DNA of 64,000 bases. It comes from Cellulomonas fimi ATCC 484 (GTDB taxonomy: Bacteria; Actinomycetota; Actinomycetes; Actinomycetales; Cellulomonadaceae). A model generated the notes under the pieces. That model was not told where the DNA came from. It searched no databases and saw only the letters and a list, made by a program, of their open reading frames with translations. The DNA lies in the NCBI RefSeq assembly GCF_000212695.1, contig NC_015514.1, positions 124,001 through 188,000 on the forward strand, written 5' to 3'. A program made the position numbers and the translations under genes. Of the stretch, positions 1 through 8,951 are shown in pieces (the first letter of the stretch is position 1; each line of letters begins with the position of its first letter).

Positions 1-116
1 GTTGCGGCGTGCCACACTCGCCCGACGCGGCGACGGGGCGCGGGCCGCACCGGCCCCGACCGCCGCGGACAGCCGCGGGCCCGTCCCCCGCTCGCGGGTG
101 GCGTGAGGAGCTCGTG

Positions 117-3100
117 ATGCCGGACGTCGAGGTCGCCGTGCGGGGCGTCCTGCCGGACGTCCCGGGACCCTCCGCGTTCCCGCGTGCCCGCGTGGTGCGC
201 CTCGAGTCGGACGACGGGACGTCGGTCGCCACGGGTCTGGTCGTGGGACCGCGCCTGGTGCTCACGACGCGCCGGGTGCTGGGGCGCACGCTGCCCGTGG
301 CCCGCGTCCGCCCGCCCGCGGGCCCGGTGACGCCCGAGTGGCTGGCGGCGCAGAGCCTCCCGGCACGCGTGCGCGCCCGCACCCTCCCCGCGGGCGACGA
401 CGCGACCGGCGGGGACGGCGCCGGGACGGTGCGCAGCCTCGCGGTCGTCTGGACGCACCCGCAGGCCGATGCGGCGCTGCTGCTGTGCACGGACGCCGAA
501 CCGCTCTCCGACGCGACGGACCTGCGCACCGAGTGGGCCGAGCCGGACGAGGCGACGGAGTGCGCGGCCGTGGGGTTCGCCGCGGGGGCGGCGCGACCGC
601 TCGACGACGCCGAGGGCCGGGGTGCGCCGGTCGAGATCGGCATCGTCGTGCGCCCCGGTGCCCGCTCCCGGGCGCGCGCCTGGTCGGTCGAGCTCGCGAC
701 GGCACCGCCCGGTGGGCCGCCCGGGGGGTCGTGGGCGGGGTGCACGGGCGGGGCGCTCGTCGCCGAGGACGTGCTGGTCGGGCTGCTGAGCAACGACGAG
801 GCGGCCACCCGGCCGCAGGGCCCGGGGCTGCAGGTGGTGCCCGCGCGGCGCTTCGCCGACCAGGCGGACCTCGTCGCGTGGGTCACGGCCGACGCGGGAC
901 CGGGCGCGTGGGCGCGCGCCGCCGCGACCCCGGGCCAGCTGAGGCGGCGCCGCGAGCAGGACGCGCGCGCCGACGTCCGGTGGCCGGTGCGGGTCGGACC
1001 GGTGCCGGCGGCCGGGGACGGGCACGCGGTGCGGGCGGAGGTCGCCGCGGCACTCGGGGGGCCGGCGGGCGAGGCGCTGCACGTCGCGACGACGACCCTG
1101 CTGTGCGGGCCGCCGGGGTACGGCACGACCGCGGCGGCGGCGGCGCACGCGCACGCGGCGTGGACCGCGGGCGCGCTCGACCTGCTCGTCTGGGTGGAGG
1201 GCGGCAGCCGTTCGGACGTCCTGGCCGGCCTCGCAGCGGCGGACCGGGTGGTCCACCCGACGACCGTGGGCGGCGCCGACGCGGAGGCCGCGCAGGCGTT
1301 CCTCGCCTGGCTCGCGTCGACGCGACGGCGGTGGCTCGTCGTGCTCGACGCCGTCCCCGACCCGAGCCTCGTGCACGAGCTGTGGCCGCGCGGAGCGACG
1401 GGGCAGGTCGTGGTCACGAGCGAGCGCAACGACGTGCTGCCGCGCACGGGCGGTCGCGTCGTCGCCGTCGACCGGCTGTCGAGCTCGCAGGCGGAGGCCT
1501 ACGTGGAGGCCCGGCTCCCGGGCACGCCGCCCGCCGACGTGGCGCGCCTCGCGGACGACCTGGGGCGGCTGCCGCTCGCGCTCGCGGTCGCCGTCGCCGA
1601 CCTGCGGGACACCGGGGGCGGTGCGGGCGAGTACGCGGAGCGGCTCGCGGAGCGGCGCCAGGAGCTCGCGCTGCCCGACGACGCGGGCGCCGACGTGGCG
1701 GCGACGGTCCTCGCGGTGACGACGCTGGCGGTGGACGACGCCGACGCCCGGCACCCGCAGGGACTAGCGCAGCTCGTCCTCATCCTCGTGAGCGTGCTCG
1801 GCCCGACGTTCCCGCTCGCGGTGCTCGCGACGGCCGCGGTGGGGGAGGGGGTCGAGTCCCTCGTGCGCCCGCGCTCGTGGCGGCGGTGGATCACGCCCGG
1901 GCACGGCATCACGCCCGCGGAGCTGCGCGAGGCGCTCGCGCACCTGTGCCGGGTCGGTCTGGCGTCGCTGGCCGACGACTCCGTCGACGGTGCGACGCTC
2001 GCCCGGGTCCACCCGCTCGTGCAGGAGGTGGTGCGCGCGCAGCTCGACGCGGCGACGCTCGACACCGCGCTGCGGACGGCCGCGGAGGCGCTCGCGGAGG
2101 CCTGGCCGCGCGACGGGGGGCCCGGCGCCACCGCGGAGCCGGTGTTCCGGACGTGCGCGTCGACGGTCGCGGCCCTCGACGTGCGGGGTGCGCTGTGGGA
2201 CCCCGAGGGCCACCCGGTGCTCTGGGAGGTCGGCGCGAGCCTGTCCCGCGCCGGCCTGCCGCACGAGGCGGTCGTGCACTGGGAGCGGCTGGTCGAGGAC
2301 GCGACGCGCACGCTGGGCGCGGAGCACCTCGACACGCTCACGGCGCGGAACAACCTCGCGCTCGCGCACCGTGAGGACGGGCGGCTCGACCGCGCGGTGC
2401 CGCTGCTGGTCGGCACGCTCGAGGACGCCGAGCGGGTGCTGGGCGCCGCGCACCCGGCGACGCTCACGAGCCGCAACAACCTGGCGATGGCGTACCGGGA
2501 CGCGGGTCTCGTCGAGCGTGCGCTGGAGATGCTGCAGCGCAACCTGTCCGCGTCGCGCCGTCGCCTGGGCGCCGACCACCCCGACACGTTGACGAGCCGC
2601 AGCAACCTCGCGCTCGCGTACCGCGACGCGGGGCTGCTCGACGAGGCCCTTCCCCTGCTGGTGCGCGGTCTGGACGACGCCGAGCGGGTGCTGGGCCCGG
2701 ACCACCCGGCGACGCTCGCGGCCTGCCGCGACCTCGGCCTGACGCACTGGCTGGACCGGCGCGCGGACCGTGCGCTGCCGCTGCTCGAGCGCGCCCTCGC
2801 GGACCGCGAGCGCGTGCTCGGCCCCGACCACCCCGACACGCTGACGAGCCGCAACGACCTCGCGCCCGCGTACCGCGACGTCCGCCGCCCGGACCGCACG
2901 CTGCCGCTGCTGGAGGACACCCTCGCGACCGCCGAGCGCGCGCTGGGACCCGACCACCCGGTGACGCTGACGAGCCGCGGCAACCTCGCGCTCGCGTACC
3001 GCGACGCGCGCCGGCCCGACCTGGCGCTGCCGCTGCTGGAGCGGATGCTCGCCGACGCGGAGCGCACGCACGGCTACCAGCACGCCGACACGCTGGCCTG

Positions 3101-3857
3101 CCGCGGCGTCCTGGCGCTCGCGTACCAGGACGCCGGGCGGCTGGACCGGGCGATCCCGCTGCTGGAGAGCACGCACGCCGACCGGCAGCGCGCGCTCGGG
3201 CCCGACCACCCGGACGCGCTGACGAGCGCCAACTACCTCGCCCTCGCGTACCGCGACGCGGAGCGCTACGGCGACGCGGTGCGCCTGCTCGAGCGCACGC
3301 TCGCCGACCGGCAGCGCGTGCTCGGCACGGACCACCCGGACACGCTCGCGACGCGCGGCGACCTCGCCCTGGTGCACCACGACGCGGGGCGGCTGGACCA
3401 CGCGATCGCGCTCCTCGAGGGCACGCTCGAGGACCGGCAGCGGGTCCTCGGGCCCGGGCATCCCGACACGCTGACGAGCCGCAGCAACCTCGCGGTCGCG
3501 TACCGCGAGGCCGAGCGGACCGAGGAGGCCGTCGTCCTGCTGGAGCGGACGTTCGTCGACCGGCAGCGGATGCTCGGGCCGGACCACGCGGACACCGTCG
3601 CGAGCCGCGTCGTGCTCGTCGACGCCTACCGTGAGGTGGGCCGCTGGGACGACGCGCTCGCCGTCCTCGAGCGGGCCCTGCGGGACGACGAGCGGCTGCT
3701 CGGCCCAGCCGACCCGCAGACGTCCGGCAGCCGCGTGACCCTCGTCGACGCGTACCGGGAGGCGGGCCGGGACGAGGCCGCCGACGCGCTCGAGGCGGGG
3801 GAGCCGGTGGACGTCGCCCGCCGCCGCGGCGCCCGCCCACGCCGTCGCTCGGCCTGA
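117..3857 (+). CDS. Trypsin-like / NB-ARC-like / TPR multidomain protein
   Basis: The 1,246-residue product has a trypsin-fold region (about residues 25-240), a STAND/NB-ARC-like NTPase region (about 300-700) and a TPR array (732 onward). Such proteins usually sense a ligand through the repeats and switch an N-terminal effector. The key residues are altered. The protease His block reads LTTRRVLG, the Asp block DAALLL is kept, and the Ser block is GCTGGAL. The P-loop reads GPPGYGTT with no lysine, and Walker B is LVVLDAV with no second acid. RLPLAL near residue 484 matches the NB-ARC GLPL motif. ATG 117 is chosen because GAGGAG lies at 105-110; a GTG at 9 is in frame but has no visible ribosome site. 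Function is unknown; a degenerate signalling or conflict-type protein is an inference. Confidence 0.8.
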   Translation: MPDVEVAVRGVLPDVPGPSAFPRARVVRLESDDGTSVATGLVVGPRLVLTTRRVLGRTLPVARVRPPAGPVTPEWLAAQSLPARVRARTLPAGDDATGGDGAGTVRSLAVVWTHPQADAALLLCTDAEPLSDATDLRTEWAEPDEATECAAVGFAAGAARPLDDAEGRGAPVEIGIVVRPGARSRARAWSVELATAPPGGPPGGSWAGCTGGALVAEDVLVGLLSNDEAATRPQGPGLQVVPARRFADQADLVAWVTADAGPGAWARAAATPGQLRRRREQDARADVRWPVRVGPVPAAGDGHAVRAEVAAALGGPAGEALHVATTTLLCGPPGYGTTAAAAAHAHAAWTAGALDLLVWVEGGSRSDVLAGLAAADRVVHPTTVGGADAEAAQAFLAWLASTRRRWLVVLDAVPDPSLVHELWPRGATGQVVVTSERNDVLPRTGGRVVAVDRLSSSQAEAYVEARLPGTPPADVARLADDLGRLPLALAVAVADLRDTGGGAGEYAERLAERRQELALPDDAGADVAATVLAVTTLAVDDADARHPQGLAQLVLILVSVLGPTFPLAVLATAAVGEGVESLVRPRSWRRWITPGHGITPAELREALAHLCRVGLASLADDSVDGATLARVHPLVQEVVRAQLDAATLDTALRTAAEALAEAWPRDGGPGATAEPVFRTCASTVAALDVRGALWDPEGHPVLWEVGASLSRAGLPHEAVVHWERLVEDATRTLGAEHLDTLTARNNLALAHREDGRLDRAVPLLVGTLEDAERVLGAAHPATLTSRNNLAMAYRDAGLVERALEMLQRNLSASRRRLGADHPDTLTSRSNLALAYRDAGLLDEALPLLVRGLDDAERVLGPDHPATLAACRDLGLTHWLDRRADRALPLLERALADRERVLGPDHPDTLTSRNDLAPAYRDVRRPDRTLPLLEDTLATAERALGPDHPVTLTSRGNLALAYRDARRPDLALPLLERMLADAERTHGYQHADTLACRGVLALAYQDAGRLDRAIPLLESTHADRQRALGPDHPDALTSANYLALAYRDAERYGDAVRLLERTLADRQRVLGTDHPDTLATRGDLALVHHDAGRLDHAIALLEGTLEDRQRVLGPGHPDTLTSRSNLAVAYREAERTEEAVVLLERTFVDRQRMLGPDHADTVASRVVLVDAYREVGRWDDALAVLERALRDDERLLGPADPQTSGSRVTLVDAYREAGRDEAADALEAGEPVDVARRRGARPRRRSA
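2313..3824 (+). repeat. 126-bp tandem repeat array encoding kinesin-light-chain-type TPRs
   Basis: Eleven full units and one decayed unit of 42 codons follow each other without gaps. Each begins LG(P/A)xHPxTLTSRxNLA and continues with AYRDAGRxDxALPLLE. This is the TPR_12/TPR_10 pattern. Units in the middle and end share long DNA stretches, so copies have probably been gained by recombination. The last unit (LGPADPQTSGSR) is the most diverged. Confidence 0.9.
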
Positions 3858-3953
3858 CCGGTGACGCCGCGACCGCCGCAGACGACCGTGACCAGCACCT
3901 GGACAGCACGCCCGGCGGGGAATGCGACCGCGGGACACCCGCTTGGTACGGCC

Positions 3954-4595
3954 ATGACCACCTACGGGATCATCGGAGCAGGACACATCGGCAGCCAGCT
4001 CGCGCGCGCGTTCGTCGGGCTGGGCCACGACGTCGTCATCGCGAACTCGCGCGGACCGGAGACGCTCGCGTCGCTCGTCGAGGAGCTGGGGCCGCGCGCC
4101 CGGGCGGCGACGGCCCCGGACGCCGCCGCGGCCGCGGAGGTCGCCGTCGTCACGGTGCCGCTGCACGCGCTGCGCGCCGTGCCCGTCGAGCCGCTCGCCG
4201 GGAAGGTCGTGCTCGACACCAACAACTACTACTGGGAGCGGGACGGGCGGATCAACGCCCTCGACCGTGGCGAGGCGACGACCTCGGGCCTGCTGCAGGA
4301 GCACCTGCCGACCTCGAAGGTCGTCAAGGCGTTCAACCACATCGTCGCCGCGGAGATCACGACGGACGGACTCCCGGCGGGCTCCCCCGGCCGGCGCGCG
4401 CTCGCGACGTCGAGCGACCACCCCGAGGCCGTCGAGCTGGTGACCGCCCTGTACGACGCGCTCGGGTTCGACACCGTCGACGTCTCGCCGCTCAGCGAGT
4501 CCTGGCGCGTCGAGCGAGACCGTCCCGCGTACGGGGTGAAGCAGGACCGCGAGCAGCTCGTCGCCAACCTCGCGCTCGGGACGCGCACGCTCTGA
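3954..4595 (+). CDS. NADPH-dependent F420 reductase-like Rossmann protein
   Basis: The 213-residue product starts with a dinucleotide-binding motif, GIIGAGHIGSQ at residues 4-14, and follows the NAD-binding fold of F420H2:NADP oxidoreductase-like proteins. It has the conserved VVKAFNH segment in the middle and a short C-terminal helical part. The family moves hydride between F420 or another acceptor and NADP; members of this short form are mostly uncharacterised. ATG 3954 is chosen because the Rossmann strand starts three residues later; an upstream in-frame start at 3861 would add a low-complexity tail. No clear Shine-Dalgarno is seen, so a leaderless message is possible. It follows the TPR gene by 96 bp. 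Confidence 0.8.
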   Translation: MTTYGIIGAGHIGSQLARAFVGLGHDVVIANSRGPETLASLVEELGPRARAATAPDAAAAAEVAVVTVPLHALRAVPVEPLAGKVVLDTNNYYWERDGRINALDRGEATTSGLLQEHLPTSKVVKAFNHIVAAEITTDGLPAGSPGRRALATSSDHPEAVELVTALYDALGFDTVDVSPLSESWRVERDRPAYGVKQDREQLVANLALGTRTL

Positions 4596-4623
4596 CCTCG
4601 CGACGGGCGGTCGCCGGGTGCGG

Positions 4624-4974
4624 TCAGGGCAGCAGGCTCTGCACCGCCCCGGCGACCAGCACGGCCAGCGCCGCGAGCAGGGCCGGTGCGGCGAGCGCCA
4701 CCGTCGCCCGCGACCGCCACGCCGGCCCGAGCCGGCGCCGGGCCTGCCAGATCCCCACGGGGAGCGCGAGGACGGCGGGCACGCACGACCACAGGAGCAG
4801 GAACGCGGCGACGAGGGGCCCCCAGGACGACGGGTCGGCGAGGCCGTCGAGCACGTACGCGCCCGCGGCCAGGACCCCGACGCCCGAGACGGCGGCGAGC
4901 AGCAGCGCCGTCCAGCCGGTGACGCGCACCCACGGGTAGCCCGCGGTCGGGGCGACGGTCTGGGCCTCGGCCAT
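4624..4974 (-). CDS. Small three-helix membrane protein
   Basis: The 116-residue product has three hydrophobic segments (about residues 18-45, 54-75 and 92-113) with an Arg-rich cytoplasmic-looking stretch between the second and third. ATG 4974 follows AGGAG by a few bases on the minus strand. It converges with the F420-reductase-like gene, with a 28-bp gap. I do not recognise a named family and no function can be assigned. Confidence 0.65.
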   Translation of the reverse strand: MAEAQTVAPTAGYPWVRVTGWTALLLAAVSGVGVLAAGAYVLDGLADPSSWGPLVAAFLLLWSCVPAVLALPVGIWQARRRLGPAWRSRATVALAAPALLAALAVLVAGAVQSLLP

Positions 4975-5426
4975 GCGGCTCCTGTCCTGCGGCACCGGTC
5001 GGCACCCGGGGCGGGCGACCCCGGTCGGCGCGGCGGGCGGCACGTGCCGCGCCGGGTACCGCGCGTCGGGAGGGTATCGCGACGCACGACGCGGCCGCGC
5101 CGGTTCCGGGCACGTCGACACCGACGGGTGACGCGCGCGGCGTACCATCGACGGCGACCTGCCGCGCACGACGGAGCGCGGCGACCGACGACGGAGCGCA
5201 CCCGATGCAGCGAGGAAGCGAGGCGGCCGCCCTGGCCTGCTCAGCCACCGGCTGACACCCGCCCGAGCACCGCACCACCTCGACGGCCCCCCGACGGGCC
5301 GTCCGACGGCACCGCCGTCGACGCTGCACACCCTCGGCCGGGTGACCCGCTTCCCCCACCGCCCTCGCGCGCGCCCCGCGGCGTGCCGTCCGGGCGGTCC
5401 CCGTCGTCCCGAGAGCGAGAACCCTC
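4975..5426. other. 452-bp divergent intergenic region, no gene seen
   Basis: This separates the small membrane protein (leftward) from the FBP gene (rightward). It must hold both promoters. I see no convincing -35/-10 pair, riboswitch or conserved RNA; reading frames here lack family similarity. Confidence 0.5.
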
Positions 5427-5921
5427 ATGCACCCCCTGACCGAGACCGTCATCCGTACGTCCTTCGCCAACTGCTCGCGCCGCGAGGCGTCCAGCCTGAC
5501 CCTGCCCGCCGACCTCGACACCCAGCCGTGGGACCGGCTCGACTACCTCGGCTGGGTCGACCGCAAGGCACCGCTGCGCGCCTACGTCGTCGTCCCCGTC
5601 GACGGCACCCCCGTCGGCGTCGCGCTGCGCGCCCCCGACACGGGCGGCCGGCAGCGCCGCGCCGTGTGCGCGTGGTGCGAGGACGTCATCGCCACCGACG
5701 ACGTCTCCCTGTACGCCGCGCGACGCGGCGGCGCCGCCGGGCGCAAGGGCGACACGATCGGCACGCTGCTGTGCACCCGGTTCGACTGCTCCCGCAACGT
5801 CCGGCGCCGACCGACCCTCGTCGAGGCGGGCGAGGACCCCGCGGGTGTCGTCGAGCGGCGCGTCGCGGGGCTGCGCGAGCGCTCGCAGCGCTTCGTGCGC
5901 GAGATCCTGCGCGACGCCTGA
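5427..5921 (+). CDS. FBP domain protein (EF-G-binding treble-clef zinc finger)
   Basis: The 164-residue product matches the FBP_C family, the C-terminal treble-clef zinc finger of EF-G-binding proteins such as FusB. Family members bind elongation factor G and help free stalled ribosomes. The zinc ligands appear as CAWC near residue 81 and CTRFDC near residue 114. The start MHPLTETVIRTSFANCSRREA is the usual actinobacterial N-terminus. The gene stands alone, transcribed away from the small membrane protein. Whether it confers fusidic-acid tolerance cannot be told from sequence. Confidence 0.85.
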   Translation: MHPLTETVIRTSFANCSRREASSLTLPADLDTQPWDRLDYLGWVDRKAPLRAYVVVPVDGTPVGVALRAPDTGGRQRRAVCAWCEDVIATDDVSLYAARRGGAAGRKGDTIGTLLCTRFDCSRNVRRRPTLVEAGEDPAGVVERRVAGLRERSQRFVREILRDA

Positions 5922-6006
5922 CCGGGAGCGGGATTCCGCCCCGGGCGGGCACGGGTGCAGGATGTGGCCCGTGCCCGCCGCGGGGCGGGTCGACCAGGAG
6001 GTCACG

Positions 6007-6468
6007 ATGCAGATCGACGTCCGCGAGCAGCCGACCAGGACCGTCGCGGTGGTCCGCCGCGAGGTGCGGATGGACGAGCTCTCCGCGTTCTACGACACCG
6101 CCTACGGCGAGGTGGAGCGGGCGGTCGCGGAGGCCGGCGGGCAGGTCGTCGGGACGGCGGTCGGCTGGTACCACGGCATGCCGACCGACATGGTCGACGT
6201 CGCCGCGGGCTTCCCCGTCGAGGGTCTGGACGCCGGGCCGCTCGCCGGGCGCGTCGAGGTCGTCGAGATGCCGGGCGGTCGCGCGCTCGTCGCGCTGTAC
6301 GTCGGCCCGTACGACGGGCTGGGCGCCGCGTGGCAGGAGGTCGAGGAGCGGCGGGCGCAGGACGGCACCGACGGCCGGGGCGACTTCTGGGAGGAGTACG
6401 TGACCGACCCCGACCCGGACGGCGACCCGGCGGCCAACGAGACGCTGCTCGTCCTGCCGCTGCGCTGA
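6007..6468 (+). CDS. GyrI-like / AraC effector-binding domain protein
   Basis: The 153-residue product is a stand-alone GyrI-like small-molecule-binding domain (SOUL/BRT fold). It opens MQIDVREQPTRTVAVVRREV and has the typical core GRALVALYVGPYDGL, which in the family forms one wall of the ligand cleft. No DNA-binding domain is present, so it is not itself a regulator. ATG 6007 has AGGAGG ending 6 bases upstream. It follows the FBP gene and converges with the aldo/keto reductase 16 bp away. Ligand unknown. A second, divergent GyrI-like gene lies at 41086. Confidence 0.8.
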   Translation: MQIDVREQPTRTVAVVRREVRMDELSAFYDTAYGEVERAVAEAGGQVVGTAVGWYHGMPTDMVDVAAGFPVEGLDAGPLAGRVEVVEMPGGRALVALYVGPYDGLGAAWQEVEERRAQDGTDGRGDFWEEYVTDPDPDGDPAANETLLVLPLR

Positions 6469-6484
6469 CCGCCGGGCCGGGGCG

Positions 6485-7324
6485 TCAGGCCGACGGCACG
6501 TACGCGAACGTGTCGGGGTCCGGGCCCGTGCGCTCGCCCCGGTCGAGGGCGTCGATGTCCGCCATGTCGGTCGTCGACAGCTCGAAGTCGAACAGCGCGA
6601 AGTTCTCCTCCATGCGGCTGCGCGTCACCGACTTCGGGAAGACCACGTCGCCGCGCTGCACGTGCCAGCGCAGCGTGACCTGCGCGGGCGTGCGGCCGTG
6701 CGCCTCGGCGATGCGGAGCAGCGTGGGGTCGTCGAGCACCTTGCCCTGCGCGATGGGCGACCACGCCTCGGTGACGATCCCCAGCTCGGCGTCGGCGGCG
6801 CGGGCCGCGTCGTTGCGCAGGTACGGGTGCACCTCGATCTGGTTCACGGCGGGCGTCACCGTGGTCTCGTCGCGCAGGCGGTGCAGGTGCGCCGGCTGGA
6901 AGTTCGAGACGCCGATCGACCGGGCGCGGCCCGAGGCGTAGATCTCCTCGAGCGTGCGCCAGCGCGCGACGTAGTCCGCGACCGTGGGCAGCGGCCAGTG
7001 GATGAGGAACAGGTCGACGTGGTCGGTGCCGAGCGCGTCGAGCGAACGCTGGAACGCGTCGAGCGCGGCGTCGTGCTCCAGGTACCCGTTGTTGAGCTTC
7101 GTCGTGACGAAGACGTCGGAGCGGGCGAGGCCCGACTCGGCGAGCGCCGCACCGACGCCCTCCTCGTTGCCGTACATCTGCGCGGTGTCGATGTGCCGGT
7201 AGCCCACCTCGAACGCCTCGAGCACGACGCCCTTGGTGTCCTCCGGCGGCACCTGGAACACCCCGAAGCCGAGCTGCGGGATCTCGACGCCGTTGTTGAG
7301 CGTGCGGGTGGGGACCGTCGTCAT
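6485..7324 (-). CDS. Aldo/keto reductase (2,5-diketo-D-gluconate reductase type)
   Basis: The 279-residue product has the complete aldo/keto reductase barrel with catalytic tetrad Asp46, Tyr51, Lys76 and His109 (segments HIDTAQMYGNE, TTKLNN, LIHWPLP). The length and the RSIGVSNFQ segment match bacterial AKR5-type NADPH reductases, which reduce aldehydes, diketones and sugar acids. The true substrate cannot be read from sequence. The gene is divergent from the dienelactone-hydrolase-like gene, with a 223-bp region between them that probably carries both promoters. Confidence 0.92.
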   Translation of the reverse strand: MTTVPTRTLNNGVEIPQLGFGVFQVPPEDTKGVVLEAFEVGYRHIDTAQMYGNEEGVGAALAESGLARSDVFVTTKLNNGYLEHDAALDAFQRSLDALGTDHVDLFLIHWPLPTVADYVARWRTLEEIYASGRARSIGVSNFQPAHLHRLRDETTVTPAVNQIEVHPYLRNDAARAADAELGIVTEAWSPIAQGKVLDDPTLLRIAEAHGRTPAQVTLRWHVQRGDVVFPKSVTRSRMEENFALFDFELSTTDMADIDALDRGERTGPDPDTFAYVPSA

Positions 7325-7547
7325 GGTGGCTCCTGTCGTGCGGGTCGCCGCCCGCGGCTGCCGTACGGGCGTCGGTGTCGCGGTCCATCAGAACGCGCGC
7401 GGCGGCGGGCCGCACGCCGGGCCGGTACCGGCGGCCGGGGTCGGTGGTCGGTGTGCCGGTCGGTGTGGGCGGTCGGTGCGAGGGTCGTGCCGGGTCCGTG
7501 GCCGGGCACAGGTCCGGCGGGAGGCGGCCGACGGAGAGGGGTGCGAC

Positions 7548-8138
7548 GTGACCGAGGTGGTGCTGTTCCACCACGCCCAGGGGCTCACGCCCGGCGTGCA
7601 GACGTTCGCGGAGGTGCTGCGCGCGGCGGGGCACACCGTGCACGTGCCCGACCTCTACGACGGGCGGACGTTCGACGACCTGGAGGCGGGCGTCGCGTAC
7701 GCCGAGCAGGTCGGGTTCCAGGAGGTCGTGGACCGGGGTGTGCGTGCCGTCGAGGGGCTGCCGTCGGCGCTGGCCGTCGTCGGGTTCTCGCTGGGCGTCA
7801 TGCCCGCGCAGACGGTCGCGCAGCGTCGCCCCGGCGTCCTGGGCGCGGTGCTCGTCGGCTCGTGCGTGCCGCCCGAGGCCCTCGGCAGTCCCTGGCCGGA
7901 CCACGTGCCGGTCCAGGTGCACGGCATGGACGGCGACCCGGTGTTTGTGGGCGAGGGCGACGTCGACGCCGCACGCGAGCTCGTGGCGGCCGTTCCCGAC
8001 GGCGAGCTGTTCCTCTACCCCGGCGACCAGCACCTGTTCATGGACGCGAGCCTGTCCGCCTACGACGAGGACGCCGCCGCCCTGCTCCGGGAGCGGGTGC
8101 TCGACCTCCTCGGCCGCCTCGGGCGCCCGCTCGGGTGA
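7548..8138 (+). CDS. Dienelactone hydrolase family protein
   Basis: The 196-residue alpha/beta hydrolase has the DLH layout. The nucleophile elbow is VVGFSLG with Ser81 where classical dienelactone hydrolase has Cys; the acid lies in HGMDGD and the His in GDQHLFMD near the C-terminus. It is therefore more likely an esterase-like member than a true carboxymethylenebutenolidase. GTG 7548 is preceded by GGAGAGG; longer in-frame extensions run into the divergent promoter region and lack family similarity. Cytoplasmic, no signal peptide. Confidence 0.85.
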   Translation: MTEVVLFHHAQGLTPGVQTFAEVLRAAGHTVHVPDLYDGRTFDDLEAGVAYAEQVGFQEVVDRGVRAVEGLPSALAVVGFSLGVMPAQTVAQRRPGVLGAVLVGSCVPPEALGSPWPDHVPVQVHGMDGDPVFVGEGDVDAARELVAAVPDGELFLYPGDQHLFMDASLSAYDEDAAALLRERVLDLLGRLGRPLG

Positions 8139-8278
8139 CCGACCGACGCCCGCGCGGGTGACACGGCCCTCCCGGGCGGGTGACCGCGCCCGGCGACGGT
8201 CGGGTCCGCCGGCCGAGGTGCCGATGCCGCCCGCGACGGGTGCGCGCCGCGCTGCCCGCGGCGGGTGAGGGGTGAGCG

Positions 8279-8839
8279 GTGTCGGAGTGCGAGTACTACG
8301 GGACGTGCTCGTCCGCGCCCCCCACCGCCGTCCTCGTCGTGATGGTCGTGCTCTACGCGGCCGCGATCGCGCTCGGCATCTGGGTGTACAAGCGCATCCT
8401 CAACAAGGCCGGGTACAGCGCCTGGTGGATGCTGCTGATCGTCGTCCCCGTCGGGAACCTCATCGGGCTGGTGCTGTTCGCCGCGAAGGAGTGGCCGGTC
8501 GAGGCCGAGCTCCGACGCGTCCGCGGGCAGCTGCTCATGGCGCACGCCGGAGGGGGAGGAGCGGCGGACCGCGGCGTGGGCCGCACCTTCGGGGCACCCG
8601 ACCCACGGTTCTCCGCACCGGACCCGCGGTTCTCCGCACCTGACCCGCGGTTCTCGGCGCCGGCGTCCCCCGACCCGCGGTTCGCAGGGCCTGCGTCGCC
8701 CGACCTGCGGTTCGGGGCGCCCGACCCGCGGTTCTCCTACGGCGCTGCGCCCGACCCGTTCTCCGCGCCTCCCGACCTGCCGGCCACGCCGCCCCCGGGC
8801 CTGCCGCCGTACGAGCCCCCGGTGCCGCCGCAGCGCTGA
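8279..8839 (+). CDS. Two-helix membrane protein with Pro-rich PDPRF-repeat tail
   Basis: The 186-residue product has two membrane helices (about residues 15-38 and 50-66) followed by WPVEAELRR and a long low-complexity cytoplasmic tail. The helix pair with KAGYSAWWMLLIVVPVGNL resembles DUF805/DUF5684-type small membrane proteins, a weak resemblance only. The tail carries repeated APDPRFS units and ends in a Pro-rich segment. The N-terminus has two Cys (SECEYYGTC) on the likely outer face. GTG 8279 follows GAGGGGTGA. It converges with the TetR gene. Function unknown. Confidence 0.7.
   Translation: MSECEYYGTCSSAPPTAVLVVMVVLYAAAIALGIWVYKRILNKAGYSAWWMLLIVVPVGNLIGLVLFAAKEWPVEAELRRVRGQLLMAHAGGGGAADRGVGRTFGAPDPRFSAPDPRFSAPDPRFSAPASPDPRFAGPASPDLRFGAPDPRFSYGAAPDPFSAPPDLPATPPPGLPPYEPPVPPQR
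8594..8749 (+). repeat. 21-bp tandem repeats encoding APDPRFS
   Basis: Three near-identical 21-bp units (from 8594, 8615 and 8636) are followed by three diverged copies (SPDPRFA, SPDLRFG, APDPRFS). The reading frame is kept in all of them. Copy number probably varies between strains. Confidence 0.85.
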
Positions 8840-8951
8840 TGACCGTCGCGCCGACGCGCACGGGCTCGCGCGTCCGCGCGGACAGCCGGGGAGCGGCGGC
8901 CCCGACCTGTGCGGTCGACTCGCCGCTCGCACGGCCGGGAGTGCCGGTGCG

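Noticed and set aside
2313..3824. Possible CRISPR-like direct repeats
   Set aside because: Units are contiguous, in frame and translate to TPRs; no spacers.
1764..5201. Very long minus-strand frame opposite the TPR gene
   Set aside because: It is Arg/Ala-rich without family motifs and mirrors the codon bias of the real plus-strand gene; a GC-skew shadow.
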